DNA from: Mycolicibacterium cosmeticum
GTDB taxonomy: Bacteria; Actinomycetota; Actinomycetes; Mycobacteriales; Mycobacteriaceae
Assembly (NCBI GenBank): GCA_016197365.1
Contig: JACPVS010000021.1
Location: 372,001-436,000, forward strand
Length of the DNA stretch: 64,000 bases
Reading direction: 5' to 3'
Shown: in pieces, positions 50,651 to 59,105 of the stretch
How positions within the stretch are numbered: the first letter of the stretch is position 1
How the letters are laid out: each line of letters starts with the position of its first letter
Notes under the pieces: model-generated
The model's input: only the letters and a program-made list of their open reading frames with translations
Told to the model about the DNA's origin: nothing
The model's database searches: none
Translations under genes and position numbers: made by a program

Positions 50651-51652
50651 ATGACGGTCCCCCCGCCGTACGGTGGCTATCCCCCGCCGCCGTACGGCTA
50701 TCCGCCGCCACCTGGCTACGCACCACCGCCGCGGCCGACCAACTCGCTCGCGGTCGCCTCCCTGATCTGTGCGTTCCTGCTGGCACCGCTGGGCGTCGTA
50801 TTCGGCCACATCTCGCTGTCGCAGATCAAGCGCACCGGCGAGGAGGGCCGCGGCATGGCGATCGCCGGCCTGGTGATCGGGTATCTGTTCACGGTGCTCG
50901 GCGCGCTGGTGCTGGTGTTCACCATCGTGGTGACGCGGCTGGTGCTCGACGATTTCCGCGACGGCCTGGATCGGTACGACTGGGACCCGACCATCACTGC
51001 CGCCCCGGCGGCCGGTGAACCGTTGCCGCCGTTCAAGCCGCCGGTCAGTCTGGGGGCCAACTGCCAGTACCCGGCCACCACCGAACGGGCGGTCCGTCCG
51101 GTCCAGCCGCCGCGCGTGGGCAAGGTGCCGACCACCCCGCCGACGGTCGACGCCGTCATCACCACCGACCGTGGCGTGATCCCGGTGGAGCTCGACAACG
51201 CCAAGGCACCGTGCACGGTCAACAACTTCGCCAGCCTCGCCGCGCAGGGCTACTTCGACGGGACGCCGTGTCACCGGCTCACCACCGGCGCCGAGCTCCG
51301 CGTGCTGCAATGCGGCGACCCGTCGGGCACCGGGAAAGGTGGCCCGGGCTACCAGTTCCCCAACGAGTACCCCACCAATCAGTACCGGCTGACCGATCCG
51401 GCCGCCAAGACCCCGGTGATCTATCCGCGCGGCACCCTGGCGATGGCCAACGCGGGGCCCGGGACCAACGGCAGCCAGTTCTTCCTGGTCTACGGGGACT
51501 CCGAATTACCGCCCACCTACACCACATTCGGCACCATCGCGGAACCGGGTGTGACGGTGCTGGAACGGATCGCCGCACGCGGTGTCACCGGCGGCGCCGA
51601 CGACGGGAAGCCCGCCGACCCGGTGAACATCACGTCGGTTCAGGTGCAGTAA
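50651..51652 (+). CDS. DUF4190-cyclophilin hybrid membrane protein
   Basis: A 333-residue protein. The first 28 residues are a Pro/Tyr/Gly-rich tract (PPPYGGYPPPPYGYPPPP). Next comes a DUF4190-type pair of membrane helices (about 33-55 and 70-97) with ISLSQIKRTGEEGRGMAIAGLVIGY. From about 165 to the end is a cyclophilin domain closely like the previous gene (PCHRLTTGAELRVLQCGDP, NAGPGTNGSQFFLVYGDSELPP). Cys138, 188, 207 and 221 match the paralogue's four Cys. The ATG at 50651 is 4 bases after the ppiB stop. The gene arose by tandem duplication plus N-terminal domain replacement. It is likely an extracytoplasmic prolyl isomerase. A hairpin terminator follows. Confidence 0.88.
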   Translation: MTVPPPYGGYPPPPYGYPPPPGYAPPPRPTNSLAVASLICAFLLAPLGVVFGHISLSQIKRTGEEGRGMAIAGLVIGYLFTVLGALVLVFTIVVTRLVLDDFRDGLDRYDWDPTITAAPAAGEPLPPFKPPVSLGANCQYPATTERAVRPVQPPRVGKVPTTPPTVDAVITTDRGVIPVELDNAKAPCTVNNFASLAAQGYFDGTPCHRLTTGAELRVLQCGDPSGTGKGGPGYQFPNEYPTNQYRLTDPAAKTPVIYPRGTLAMANAGPGTNGSQFFLVYGDSELPPTYTTFGTIAEPGVTVLERIAARGVTGGADDGKPADPVNITSVQVQ

Positions 51653-51657
51653 GGCGG

Positions 51658-51682
51658 AAAAGTGTTGCGCGGCAACACCTTT
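51658..51682. terminator. bidirectional hairpin terminator after the cyclophilin pair
   Basis: GTGTTGC (51662-51668) and GCAACAC (51672-51678) form a perfect 7-base stem with a 3-base loop. A run of A before it and CTTTA after it extend the pairing after one A-C mismatch. It lies between converging stop codons at 51652 and 51681 and resembles an intrinsic terminator for both genes. Confidence 0.65.
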
Positions 51683-51968
51683 ATTGATTGCGCTTGGATT
51701 GGATGTAGAACTCGACGTCGTCGCCGTCGACCTTGGTGATCTTCATGTGCGCGGTGTAGTCACCGTCTGGCCCGGTGAAGTGGCAGTCGAACTCGGTGCC
51801 GACGTCGGCCTTCACCCCGGACGGGCATTTCACGTCCGTCGGCTTGAATCCCGTCTTGGACACCACCTTGACCACCTGGTCAGCGGCGCCCTCGGGCTTG
51901 ATCGTGGAACCGCAGCCGGACAGCAGAACGGCCAGCGAGGCGAAAAGAACCGCTAGGGCTACGCGCAT
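51681..51968 (-). CDS. DUF4333 lipoprotein
   Basis: A 95-residue exported protein. The signal peptide MRVALAVLFASLAVLLSGC ends in a lipobox (LSGC, Cys19), so it should be a lipoprotein. The mature part contains VKVVSKTGFKPTDVKCPSGVKADVGTEFDCHFTGPDGDYTAHMKITKVDGDDVEFYI, the DUF4333 pattern with two Cys (CPSG and FDCHF) that probably form a disulfide. Similar small domains appear in many actinobacterial exported proteins. Function unknown. The start is the ATG at 51968. It is divergent from the MFS gene by about 110 bases. Confidence 0.85.
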   Translation of the reverse strand: MRVALAVLFASLAVLLSGCGSTIKPEGAADQVVKVVSKTGFKPTDVKCPSGVKADVGTEFDCHFTGPDGDYTAHMKITKVDGDDVEFYIQSKRNQ

Positions 51969-52081
51969 CGTCGCAGTATTGCAGAGCTGTGAGTCTGCTC
52001 ACCCGCCACCCTGAGATGATTCACGGCAGTGCGGTTGTTGCACAAACGACGTGTGTGCACACCGATTTCCCAGGAGGCATC

Positions 52082-53308
52082 GTGACGGCTGAGGCGGCCA
52101 CCCCGGTCGACGTGCTGGAAGTACAGCGGGGGGCCTACACGCTGCTGCTGGTGCTCAGCGGTGTCGCGCTCGGGGTGTCCGGTGTGCCCGCCCCGCTCTA
52201 CGGCATGTACGAAGAGGTCTGGCACCTCACCCCGCTGGCCACCACGATCATCTTCGCCGTCTACGCGCTGGCGGCGCTGGGTGCGGTGCTGGTGTCGGGG
52301 CGCATCTCCGATGCCATCGGCCGCAAACCGGTGCTGTTGGGTGCGCTGGTGGCCATGATCGTCGGGCTCGGCGTCTTCCTCATCGCCGACAGCATGGCGC
52401 TGCTGCTCCTCGCGCGCGTCATCCACGGTGCCGCCGTGGGATCCATCGTGGTCGCCGGCGCCGCCGCGCTGCTCGATCTGCGTCCACACCACCGGGTGCG
52501 GTCCGGCCAGCTGTCCGGCGTCGCCTTCAACATCGGCATGACAGTGGCGATCGTCGGCTCCTCACTCCTGGCGCAGTACGCGCCCCATCCGATGCGCACG
52601 CCGTACGCGGTGGTGGCGGCCATCGTCGCCGTCGTCGGCATCGGGGTCATCGCGCTGCGCGAACCGCATCTGGGCCGTACCCGCGGGCCCATCCGGATCG
52701 CCCGGCCGTCGGTACCCGCGCACATCCGCAGCGACTTCTGGTTCGCCGCGCTCGGGGCCGCCGCGTCCTGGTCGGTGCTCGGCGTGCTGCTCTCGCTGTA
52801 CCCGTCGCTGGCCGCCCAGCAGACCCATGTGCACAACGTCGTGTTCGGTGGCGTCGTCGTGGGCACCACGGCGTTCGCCGCGGCCCTGGCCCAGCTGTGG
52901 TCGGCCCGGGTCCCGGCACACAAGGCCGCCATCTACGGCGATATCGGGATGGCGGTCGCGCTGATCGTCACCATCCCGGTGCTCGCCACCGGAAATCAGT
53001 GGCTGGTCTTCGCCGCGGCCGCGCTCCTGGGCGCGACCTTCGGGCTCGGGTTCGGCGGTTCCCTCCGGCACCTGTCCGAGGTGGTGCCCGCCGACCGCCG
53101 CGGCGAGACGATGTCGGCGTTCTATCTGCTGGCCTACACCGCGATGGCGGTGCCCACCATCATCGCCGGGTGGGCGGCCACCCAATGGGAACTGCACACC
53201 GTGTTCCCGTGGTTCGCCGCAGCGGTCGCGCTCGCCTGCCTCGGCGCCGCGGGCGTCGGGGCGCTGACCGGTCGTCGGGCCGGCTATGCCGCTGACGTGA
53301 CCCGGTAG
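52082..53308 (+). CDS. major facilitator superfamily transporter
   Basis: A 408-residue membrane protein with about 12 hydrophobic segments. The MFS motif A-like SGRISDAIGRKPVLLGALVAMIVG follows the second helix, and a central break with charged residues (LREPHLGRTRGPIRIARPSVPAHIRSDF) separates two halves. It resembles drug/sugar efflux-type permeases, but no substrate can be assigned. The GTG at 52082 is preceded by CCAGGAGGCATC and was preferred to upstream starts without a ribosome site. The stop lies inside the 3' end of rel (25-base tail-to-tail overlap). Confidence 0.88.
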   Translation: MTAEAATPVDVLEVQRGAYTLLLVLSGVALGVSGVPAPLYGMYEEVWHLTPLATTIIFAVYALAALGAVLVSGRISDAIGRKPVLLGALVAMIVGLGVFLIADSMALLLLARVIHGAAVGSIVVAGAAALLDLRPHHRVRSGQLSGVAFNIGMTVAIVGSSLLAQYAPHPMRTPYAVVAAIVAVVGIGVIALREPHLGRTRGPIRIARPSVPAHIRSDFWFAALGAAASWSVLGVLLSLYPSLAAQQTHVHNVVFGGVVVGTTAFAAALAQLWSARVPAHKAAIYGDIGMAVALIVTIPVLATGNQWLVFAAAALLGATFGLGFGGSLRHLSEVVPADRRGETMSAFYLLAYTAMAVPTIIAGWAATQWELHTVFPWFAAAVALACLGAAGVGALTGRRAGYAADVTR

Positions 53309-55623
53309 ACGTCGTACACACCTTCGACATTGCGCACCACGTTCAGCACGTGGCCCAGGTGTTTGGGATCGCCCATCTCGAAGGTGAACCGGCTGATCGC
53401 CACCCGGTCGTTGGACGTCGTCACCGACGCGGACAGGATGTTCACCTTCTCGTCGGCCAGCACCCGCGTCACATCAGAGAGCAGCCGGTGCCGGTCCAGG
53501 GCTTCGACCTGGATGGCCACCAGGAACACCGACGACGGCGACGGCGCCCAGTGCACCTCGATGATGCGTTCGGACTGCTCCTGCAGCGAGGTGGCGTTGG
53601 TGCAGTCGGTGCGGTGCACGCTGACCCCGCCGCCGCGGGTGACGAAGCCCAGGATGTTGTCCCCCGGCACCGGGGTGCAGCACTTGGCCAGCTTGGTCAG
53701 CACGCCGACCGCACCCGGCACCGAGACGCCGACATCGTCGCTGGTGCGCTGCCGCACCGACATGGTGGTCGGGGTGGACCGCTCGGCGATCTCGTCCTCG
53801 GCCTCGTCGTCCCCGCCGAGCTGGGCCACCAGGCGCTGCACCACGTGCCGCGCCGAGATATGCCCTTCACCGACCGCGGTGTAGAGCGCCGAGACGTCCG
53901 CGTAGTGCAACTCACGGGCCAGCGCCGACATCGACTCGGCATTGAGCAAGCGCTGCAACGGAAGTCCGCCGCGGCGCACCTCGCGGGCGATCGCGTCCTT
54001 GCCGGCCTCCAGCGCCTCCTCGCGGCGCTCCTTGGCGAACCACTGCCGGATCTTGGCCTTGGCCCGTGGCGATACCACGAACGTCTGCCAGTCCCGGGAC
54101 GGTCCCGCCGTGGTGGCCTTGGAGGTGAAAACCTCGACCTGGTCGCCGTTTTCGAGTTTGCGCTCCAGGGCCACCAGCCGGCCGTTGACGCGCGCGCCGA
54201 TGCACCGGTGCCCCACCTCGGTGTGCACCGCGTAGGCGAAGTCGACCGGTGTCGACCCAGTCGGCAGCGTGACCACGTCACCCTTCGGGGTGAACACGAA
54301 GATCTCCTGCACCGCCAGGTCGTAGCGCAGCGACTCCAGGAACTCCCCGGGGTCGGCGGCTTCCCGCTGCCAGTCCAGAAGCTGACGCATCCAGGCCATC
54401 TCGTCGATCTCGGCGGTGGCAAGACCGGCCGGTAAACCGTTGCGGCCCTTGGCTTCTTTGTACCGCCAGTGCGCGGCGATGCCGAACTCGGCGGTGTCGT
54501 GCATCTCGTTGGTGCGGATCTGCACCTCCAGCGGCTTGCCTTCCGGCCCGACCACCGTGGTGTGCAGGGACTGGTAGACGCCGTAGCGCGGCTGGGCGAT
54601 GTAGTCCTTGAAGCGGCCGGCCATCGGCTGCCACAGCGAGTGCACCACGCCGACTGCGGCGTAACAGTCGCGCATGTCGTCGCACAGGATGCGCACGCCC
54701 ACCAGGTCGTGGATGTCGTCGAAATCGCGGCCCTTGACGATCATCTTCTGATAAATCGACCAGTAGTGCTTGGGCCGGCCCTCGACCTTGGCGCTGATCT
54801 TCATCGCCGACAGCGCGGTGCCGATCTCGGCGCGCACCTTGGCCAGATAGGTGTCCCGCGACGGCGCCCGGTCGGCCACCAACCGCACGATCTCCTCATA
54901 GCGCTTGGGGTGCAGGATGGCAAAGGACAGATCTTCGAGCTCCCACTTGACCGTCGCCATACCCAGTCGATGAGCAAGGGGCGCAATGACTTCCAGCGTC
55001 TCACGGGCCTTGCGGGCCTGCTTCTCCGGCGGCAGGAAGCGCATCGTGCGCATGTTGTGCAGCCGGTCGGCGACCTTGATCACCAGCACCCGGGGATCCC
55101 GGGCCATCGCAATGATCATCTTGCGGATGGTCTCGCCCTCGGCGGCGGTGCCCAGTGCGACCTTGTCCAGCTTGGTCACCCCGTCGACCAGATGGCCGAC
55201 CTCGCTGCCGAAGTCGGTGGTCAGCGCTTCCAGCGAGTAACCGGTGTCCTCGACGGTGTCGTGCAGCAGCGCGGCCACCAGCGTGGTGGTGTCCATGCCG
55301 AGCTCGGCGAGGATGTTGGCGACGGCCAGCGGATGGGTGATGTACGGATCGCCGGACCGGCGCAACTGGTCGGCGTGCCGCAACTCGGCCACATCGTAGG
55401 CCCGCTGCAGAACCGCCAGATCGGCCTTCGGATGGAATTCGCGGTGTACCGCGACCAACGGCTCCAGCACGGGGTTGACCAGGCTGCGCTGCGCCGTCAT
55501 GCGGCGGGCCAGCCGGGCGCGGACCCGGCGCGAGGCGCTGATCTTCGAGGTGTCCAGTGCCGCGGTGTCACCCGGTTGCGGCGCAGACTGGACGACCTGG
55601 CCGGTTGTGGGTTCGTCGGGCAC
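53284..55623 (-). CDS. rel: bifunctional (p)ppGpp synthetase/hydrolase
   Basis: A 779-residue RelA/SpoT homologue. The HD hydrolase domain has HDTVEDTGYSLEAL (about 95-110) and VADRLHNMRTMRFLPPEKQ. The synthetase domain follows with RPKHYWSIYQKMIVKGRDFDDIHDLVGVRI, then YGVYQSLHTTVVGPEGKPLEVQIRTNEMH. TGS (FVFTPKGDVVTLPTGSTPVDFAYAVHTEVGHRCIGARVNG) and ACT (VFLVAIQVEALDRHRLLSDVTRVLADEKVNILS) domains follow. Makes and degrades the stringent-response alarmone. The GTG at 55623 has GAGGAGG five bases away; the GTG at 55629 overlaps that ribosome site. It corresponds to Rv2583c and ends inside the convergent MFS gene. Confidence 0.96.
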   Translation of the reverse strand: MPDEPTTGQVVQSAPQPGDTAALDTSKISASRRVRARLARRMTAQRSLVNPVLEPLVAVHREFHPKADLAVLQRAYDVAELRHADQLRRSGDPYITHPLAVANILAELGMDTTTLVAALLHDTVEDTGYSLEALTTDFGSEVGHLVDGVTKLDKVALGTAAEGETIRKMIIAMARDPRVLVIKVADRLHNMRTMRFLPPEKQARKARETLEVIAPLAHRLGMATVKWELEDLSFAILHPKRYEEIVRLVADRAPSRDTYLAKVRAEIGTALSAMKISAKVEGRPKHYWSIYQKMIVKGRDFDDIHDLVGVRILCDDMRDCYAAVGVVHSLWQPMAGRFKDYIAQPRYGVYQSLHTTVVGPEGKPLEVQIRTNEMHDTAEFGIAAHWRYKEAKGRNGLPAGLATAEIDEMAWMRQLLDWQREAADPGEFLESLRYDLAVQEIFVFTPKGDVVTLPTGSTPVDFAYAVHTEVGHRCIGARVNGRLVALERKLENGDQVEVFTSKATTAGPSRDWQTFVVSPRAKAKIRQWFAKERREEALEAGKDAIAREVRRGGLPLQRLLNAESMSALARELHYADVSALYTAVGEGHISARHVVQRLVAQLGGDDEAEDEIAERSTPTTMSVRQRTSDDVGVSVPGAVGVLTKLAKCCTPVPGDNILGFVTRGGGVSVHRTDCTNATSLQEQSERIIEVHWAPSPSSVFLVAIQVEALDRHRLLSDVTRVLADEKVNILSASVTTSNDRVAISRFTFEMGDPKHLGHVLNVVRNVEGVYDVYRVTSAA

Positions 55624-55661
55624 GATCACCTCCTCGAGTTAGAGGATATCCCCCACTCCGT

Positions 55662-56186
55662 TCATACCGTGGTCAGGCTGGTGACCCTCAACGGTTGCAC
55701 GGCGGCACGGCCGTCCAGACCTGTCAGTTCCAGCACGACGCCCGCACCGATCACATGGGCGCCGCTGCGCTCCAGCAGACGCGCGGCGGCGGCCAGCGTG
55801 CCACCGGTGGCCAGTACGTCGTCGATGACGAGCACCCGGCGCCCCGTCATCTCGATGCCGTCGGCGGGGATCTCCAGCGTCGCCGACCCGTATTCCAGCT
55901 CATAGTGCTCGGCGTGCACCGGCGGCGGCAGTTTGCCGCCCTTGCGCACCGCCAGCACACCGGTACCGAGTTTCAGTGCGACGGCCGCCCCGAGCAGGAA
56001 GCCCCGGGCGTCGATCCCGGCGATCAGGTCGGCGTCGTCGGCCACCTCGGCCAGCGCATCGGTGACGATCGCCAGACCGCGCGCGTCGGCCAGCACCGGC
56101 GTGAGGTCCTTGAACTGCACCCCGGGTTGCGGGAAGTCGGCCACGTTGCGGGTCAGCTCGGCGATCACCGCTGCAGCGTCAGACAT
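55662..56186 (-). CDS. apt: adenine phosphoribosyltransferase
   Basis: A 174-residue purine-salvage enzyme: adenine + PRPP to AMP. The N-terminus has FPQPGVQFKDLTPVLAD. The PRPP-binding motif is RRVLVIDDVLATGGTLAAA, and GIDARGFLLGAAVALKLGTGVLAVRKGGKLP is also typical. The ATG at 56186 is the natural start. M. tuberculosis Apt (Rv2584c) is annotated as longer, so an upstream start cannot be ruled out, but this one gives a complete domain. It follows the Rv2585c-type gene by 12 bases and precedes rel by 38. The association of apt with rel links purine salvage to the alarmone. Confidence 0.94.
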   Translation of the reverse strand: MSDAAAVIAELTRNVADFPQPGVQFKDLTPVLADARGLAIVTDALAEVADDADLIAGIDARGFLLGAAVALKLGTGVLAVRKGGKLPPPVHAEHYELEYGSATLEIPADGIEMTGRRVLVIDDVLATGGTLAAAARLLERSGAHVIGAGVVLELTGLDGRAAVQPLRVTSLTTV

Positions 56187-56198
56187 GCATCAACCTGC

Positions 56199-57845
56199 TC
56201 ACCCTTCCAAGACCCAGCGGTCCATGTTCCATCCCGCACCCCATCGGGTCGGATTGGCCTGCACCGCCGTCACTCGTTTGGACGTCAGCAGCGTGCGCTG
56301 CTGACGGTACAGCGGCAGGGTCGGAATATCGCCCCACAAGATGGGCCCCGCCTCCCCCAGCAGCCTGCTCAGCTCCTTGGGGTCTGCCGTCACCGCCAGC
56401 GCATCGATGATGCCGTCGATGCGCTCGTTGGCGTAACCGGACAGGTTGTTGCCGTTGCCGAAGCGCAGGTCGTAGGCGTCCAGCGCCGACGATCCGGTGG
56501 AGCCGCTGCCGACCGCGCCACCCGTGCTGCCGATCAGGACGTCGATGTTGTTGTCCCGCAAGCTCTGCGGGCCGACCGCATCGCCGGACTCGTCGGTGAC
56601 GGTGATACCGGCCGCCGCGCAGGACTGCGCGATCGCCCCGACCGTCGCGGCGATCCTGGCATTGGGGGTCTGGTAGCCGATCCGCACCGACAACGGCTGA
56701 TTGTTCAGCACGGCGCGGGCGGCGTCCGCATTGGCGACACTGAACTGCCCTGCCTCACCGGCACTTTCGGCGGCTGACAGCGCGTCGTCGGCGGTCGGGC
56801 TGAGCCGGGCGTTCGCGATCGGGACCTCGGCGTTGCGGGCGATGGTGTCCCGCGGCGTGCACAGCGCCAGGGCGCGCCGGGCGGGCGGCGCCGCCAGCGG
56901 CCCCTGCGCGGAGAAGATCAGCTGCTCGATCCCGGCGGACGGCGTGTCGGTGCGGGTGTACCCGGCGGGCAGATTCAGCGTGCCCGACGATCCGCTGGAG
57001 ATGTCGACCACGTCGAACGACCCGCGGTTCACCCGGTCCTGGATGTCGGCTCCCCTGGGCCACACCGTCACCCGCTGCGCGACGGGCTTGGCGCCCCACC
57101 ACTTGTCGTTCGCGGTGAGCGCCACGGCGCCGTCCTTGGTCACCGACTCGATCTTGTACGGCCCCGACGACGGGAACTTCTTCACGTCGATGTCGGGCCC
57201 TAGGTTCCACAGGGTGTTCCAGGTTGTCGCGATGCGGTCGATGGCCGGGGCCTCACCGGTCTGCAGCGCCGTGGTCACCGCGCCGTCGCCGAGCCCGAGC
57301 TCATCGGCGATCACGTGCGAGGGCATCAGGGATGTCGCCCCGAACAGCTGCCCGTAGTCGACGACGCCGCGATCCTGGGCGAACGTGACCCTGGCCTTCT
57401 TCGCACCCGGCGCGCAGTCCACCGTGGCGACATCGCGGTAGCCGGCGGTGCTGGCCGCGTCGAAACCGGGATTCCGCCCGGACTGCGCGGCCCAGGCAAG
57501 CACCATGTCGTCGCAGGTGATCGGCTTGCCGTCGGAGTACACGGCATTGGCGTTGATCTCGTAGTCCAGCACCAGCGGGGCCCGGCCGACCACCGCGACG
57601 CTGCCGTAGTCACGGTCGCCGATGATCTGACCGTCGGGCCCGCGGTAGGTGAAGCCCGTCTGCACGCGCGCGAACGCCTGGGGCGCACCCGATGCGGCGC
57701 CCGCGACGGTATTGGTGTTGTAGCTGATCAGCCGTCCGTCGACGGCGTAGTCGATGACGTGGTCAGCACCGGCCGAACAGGCCGACACCACCATTGCCAG
57801 CGCGGCAACCGCAGCACCGATCCGTGCGATCGCCCGCCCGCGCAC
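56199..57845 (-). CDS. ABC transporter substrate-binding lipoprotein, family 5 (Rv2585c type)
   Basis: A 548-residue solute-binding protein of the DppA/OppA type. A signal peptide ends in a lipobox (VVSACSAG, Cys23), so it is a lipoprotein. Family 5 stretches include VYSDGKPITCDDMVLAWAAQSGR and WWGAKPVAQRVTVWPRGADIQDRV, with DLRFGNGNNLSGYANERIDGIIDAL near the C-terminus. The GTG at 57845 shares one base with the secF stop (TAGTG), so translation is coupled. There is no permease or ATPase partner next to it. The ligand is unknown; peptides are usual for the family. Confidence 0.9.
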   Translation of the reverse strand: MRGRAIARIGAAVAALAMVVSACSAGADHVIDYAVDGRLISYNTNTVAGAASGAPQAFARVQTGFTYRGPDGQIIGDRDYGSVAVVGRAPLVLDYEINANAVYSDGKPITCDDMVLAWAAQSGRNPGFDAASTAGYRDVATVDCAPGAKKARVTFAQDRGVVDYGQLFGATSLMPSHVIADELGLGDGAVTTALQTGEAPAIDRIATTWNTLWNLGPDIDVKKFPSSGPYKIESVTKDGAVALTANDKWWGAKPVAQRVTVWPRGADIQDRVNRGSFDVVDISSGSSGTLNLPAGYTRTDTPSAGIEQLIFSAQGPLAAPPARRALALCTPRDTIARNAEVPIANARLSPTADDALSAAESAGEAGQFSVANADAARAVLNNQPLSVRIGYQTPNARIAATVGAIAQSCAAAGITVTDESGDAVGPQSLRDNNIDVLIGSTGGAVGSGSTGSSALDAYDLRFGNGNNLSGYANERIDGIIDALAVTADPKELSRLLGEAGPILWGDIPTLPLYRQQRTLLTSKRVTAVQANPTRWGAGWNMDRWVLEG

Positions 57846-59101
57846 TAGCGACGCCGCTTGCCCGACGGTCGGTTCGGCCGGGCCGGGCGCGCACCGGGAG
57901 CGGGCTTGTCCGGGGCGGGGGTACTGACGGTGTTTTCGACGGCTTCGACGGAGTCCTCGATCTCCGTTCCCGTGCCCACCTCGGTGACCGCGCCCGCCTT
58001 GGCGGCCGTGGTGCGCCGGCGTAGCACCCGCTTGGTGTGCGTGCGCACCAGGTCGGTGCGCTCGCGCATCGTCACCAACAGCGGGGTGGCGAAGTAGATC
58101 GACGAATAGGTACCGACGATGATGCCGACCAGCTGCACCAGCGCCAGGTCCTTGAGGGTGCCCACGCCGAGCAGCCAGACCGCCACCACTATGAGCGCCA
58201 GGATCGGCAGCAGCGAGATGAGGCTGGTGTTGATCGACCGCATGAACGTCTGGTTCACCGCGAGGTTGGCCTGTTCGGCGAAGGTGCGCCGGGTGGTGTG
58301 CTCGAACCCGTGGGTGTTCTCCTCCACCTTGTCGAACACGATGACGGTGTCATAGATCGAGAAACCGAGAATCGTGAGCAGACCGATGACGGTGGCGGGG
58401 GTGACCTCGAAGCCGACCAGGGCGTACACCCCGGCGGTCACGATGATGTCGAAGAACATGGCCGCCAAAGCCGCGATGGCCATATATCGCTCGTAGCGCA
58501 CGGTGATGTAGATCGAGACGATCACCAGGAACACCACCAGCGCGATGAGCGCCTTCTTGGTGATCTGGCCACCCCAGGTCGACGACACGGCCGAGTCACT
58601 GATGGCCTGCTTGCTGGCCTTGCCGTCGGAGCCCTTGGGCTCGAACGCGTCGAACAACGCGACGCGCAGCTTCTCGGTGTCGGCGTTGCTCAGCGTCTCG
58701 GTGCGGATCTGCGCGGTGGCCGCCGCGCCGTTGCCGACGATGACCACCGTTTCCGGGGCCTTGCCGAGGGTCTGGCTGAACACCGTCTCGACCTGCTCCG
58801 CGGTGGCCTGCGCCTTGACCCCGTCGACGGGCATGGACACCTTCGTGCCGCCCTCGAAGTCGATGCCGAAGGTGAAGCCGCGGATCAGCATCGCGCCGAG
58901 AGCCACCGCGACGATGACGCCGCTGATGATGAACCACATCTTGCGCTTGCCGATGACCTCGAAGGCACCGGTACCGGTGTAGAGCCGGACGAAGAAACTG
59001 TGGTGCGGCAGGGTGGACGACTCGGTCACGTCGAGTGCAGGTGCCTCGACGGCGCCGGAATCCTCGATGTCGGTCGTGTCAGTGCTGTGTTTGGCGGACA
59101 T
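57845..59101 (-). CDS. secF: Sec translocon accessory protein SecF
   Basis: A 418-residue RND-like membrane protein that, with SecD, drives late steps of Sec export using the proton gradient. Family features are GFTFGIDFEGGTKVSMP, a six-helix layout, GFSIYDTVIVFDKVEEN and NQTFMRSINTSLISLLPILALI. The ATG at 59101 was selected (MSAKHSTDTTD); the frame to 59143 covers the secD end and is less likely. It starts 4 bases after the secD stop. The Ala/Pro-rich N- and C-terminal tails are cytoplasmic. It ends with a TAG overlapped by the next start. Confidence 0.95.
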   Translation of the reverse strand: MSAKHSTDTTDIEDSGAVEAPALDVTESSTLPHHSFFVRLYTGTGAFEVIGKRKMWFIISGVIVAVALGAMLIRGFTFGIDFEGGTKVSMPVDGVKAQATAEQVETVFSQTLGKAPETVVIVGNGAAATAQIRTETLSNADTEKLRVALFDAFEPKGSDGKASKQAISDSAVSSTWGGQITKKALIALVVFLVIVSIYITVRYERYMAIAALAAMFFDIIVTAGVYALVGFEVTPATVIGLLTILGFSIYDTVIVFDKVEENTHGFEHTTRRTFAEQANLAVNQTFMRSINTSLISLLPILALIVVAVWLLGVGTLKDLALVQLVGIIVGTYSSIYFATPLLVTMRERTDLVRTHTKRVLRRRTTAAKAGAVTEVGTGTEIEDSVEAVENTVSTPAPDKPAPGARPARPNRPSGKRRR

Positions 59102-59105
59102 CAAG

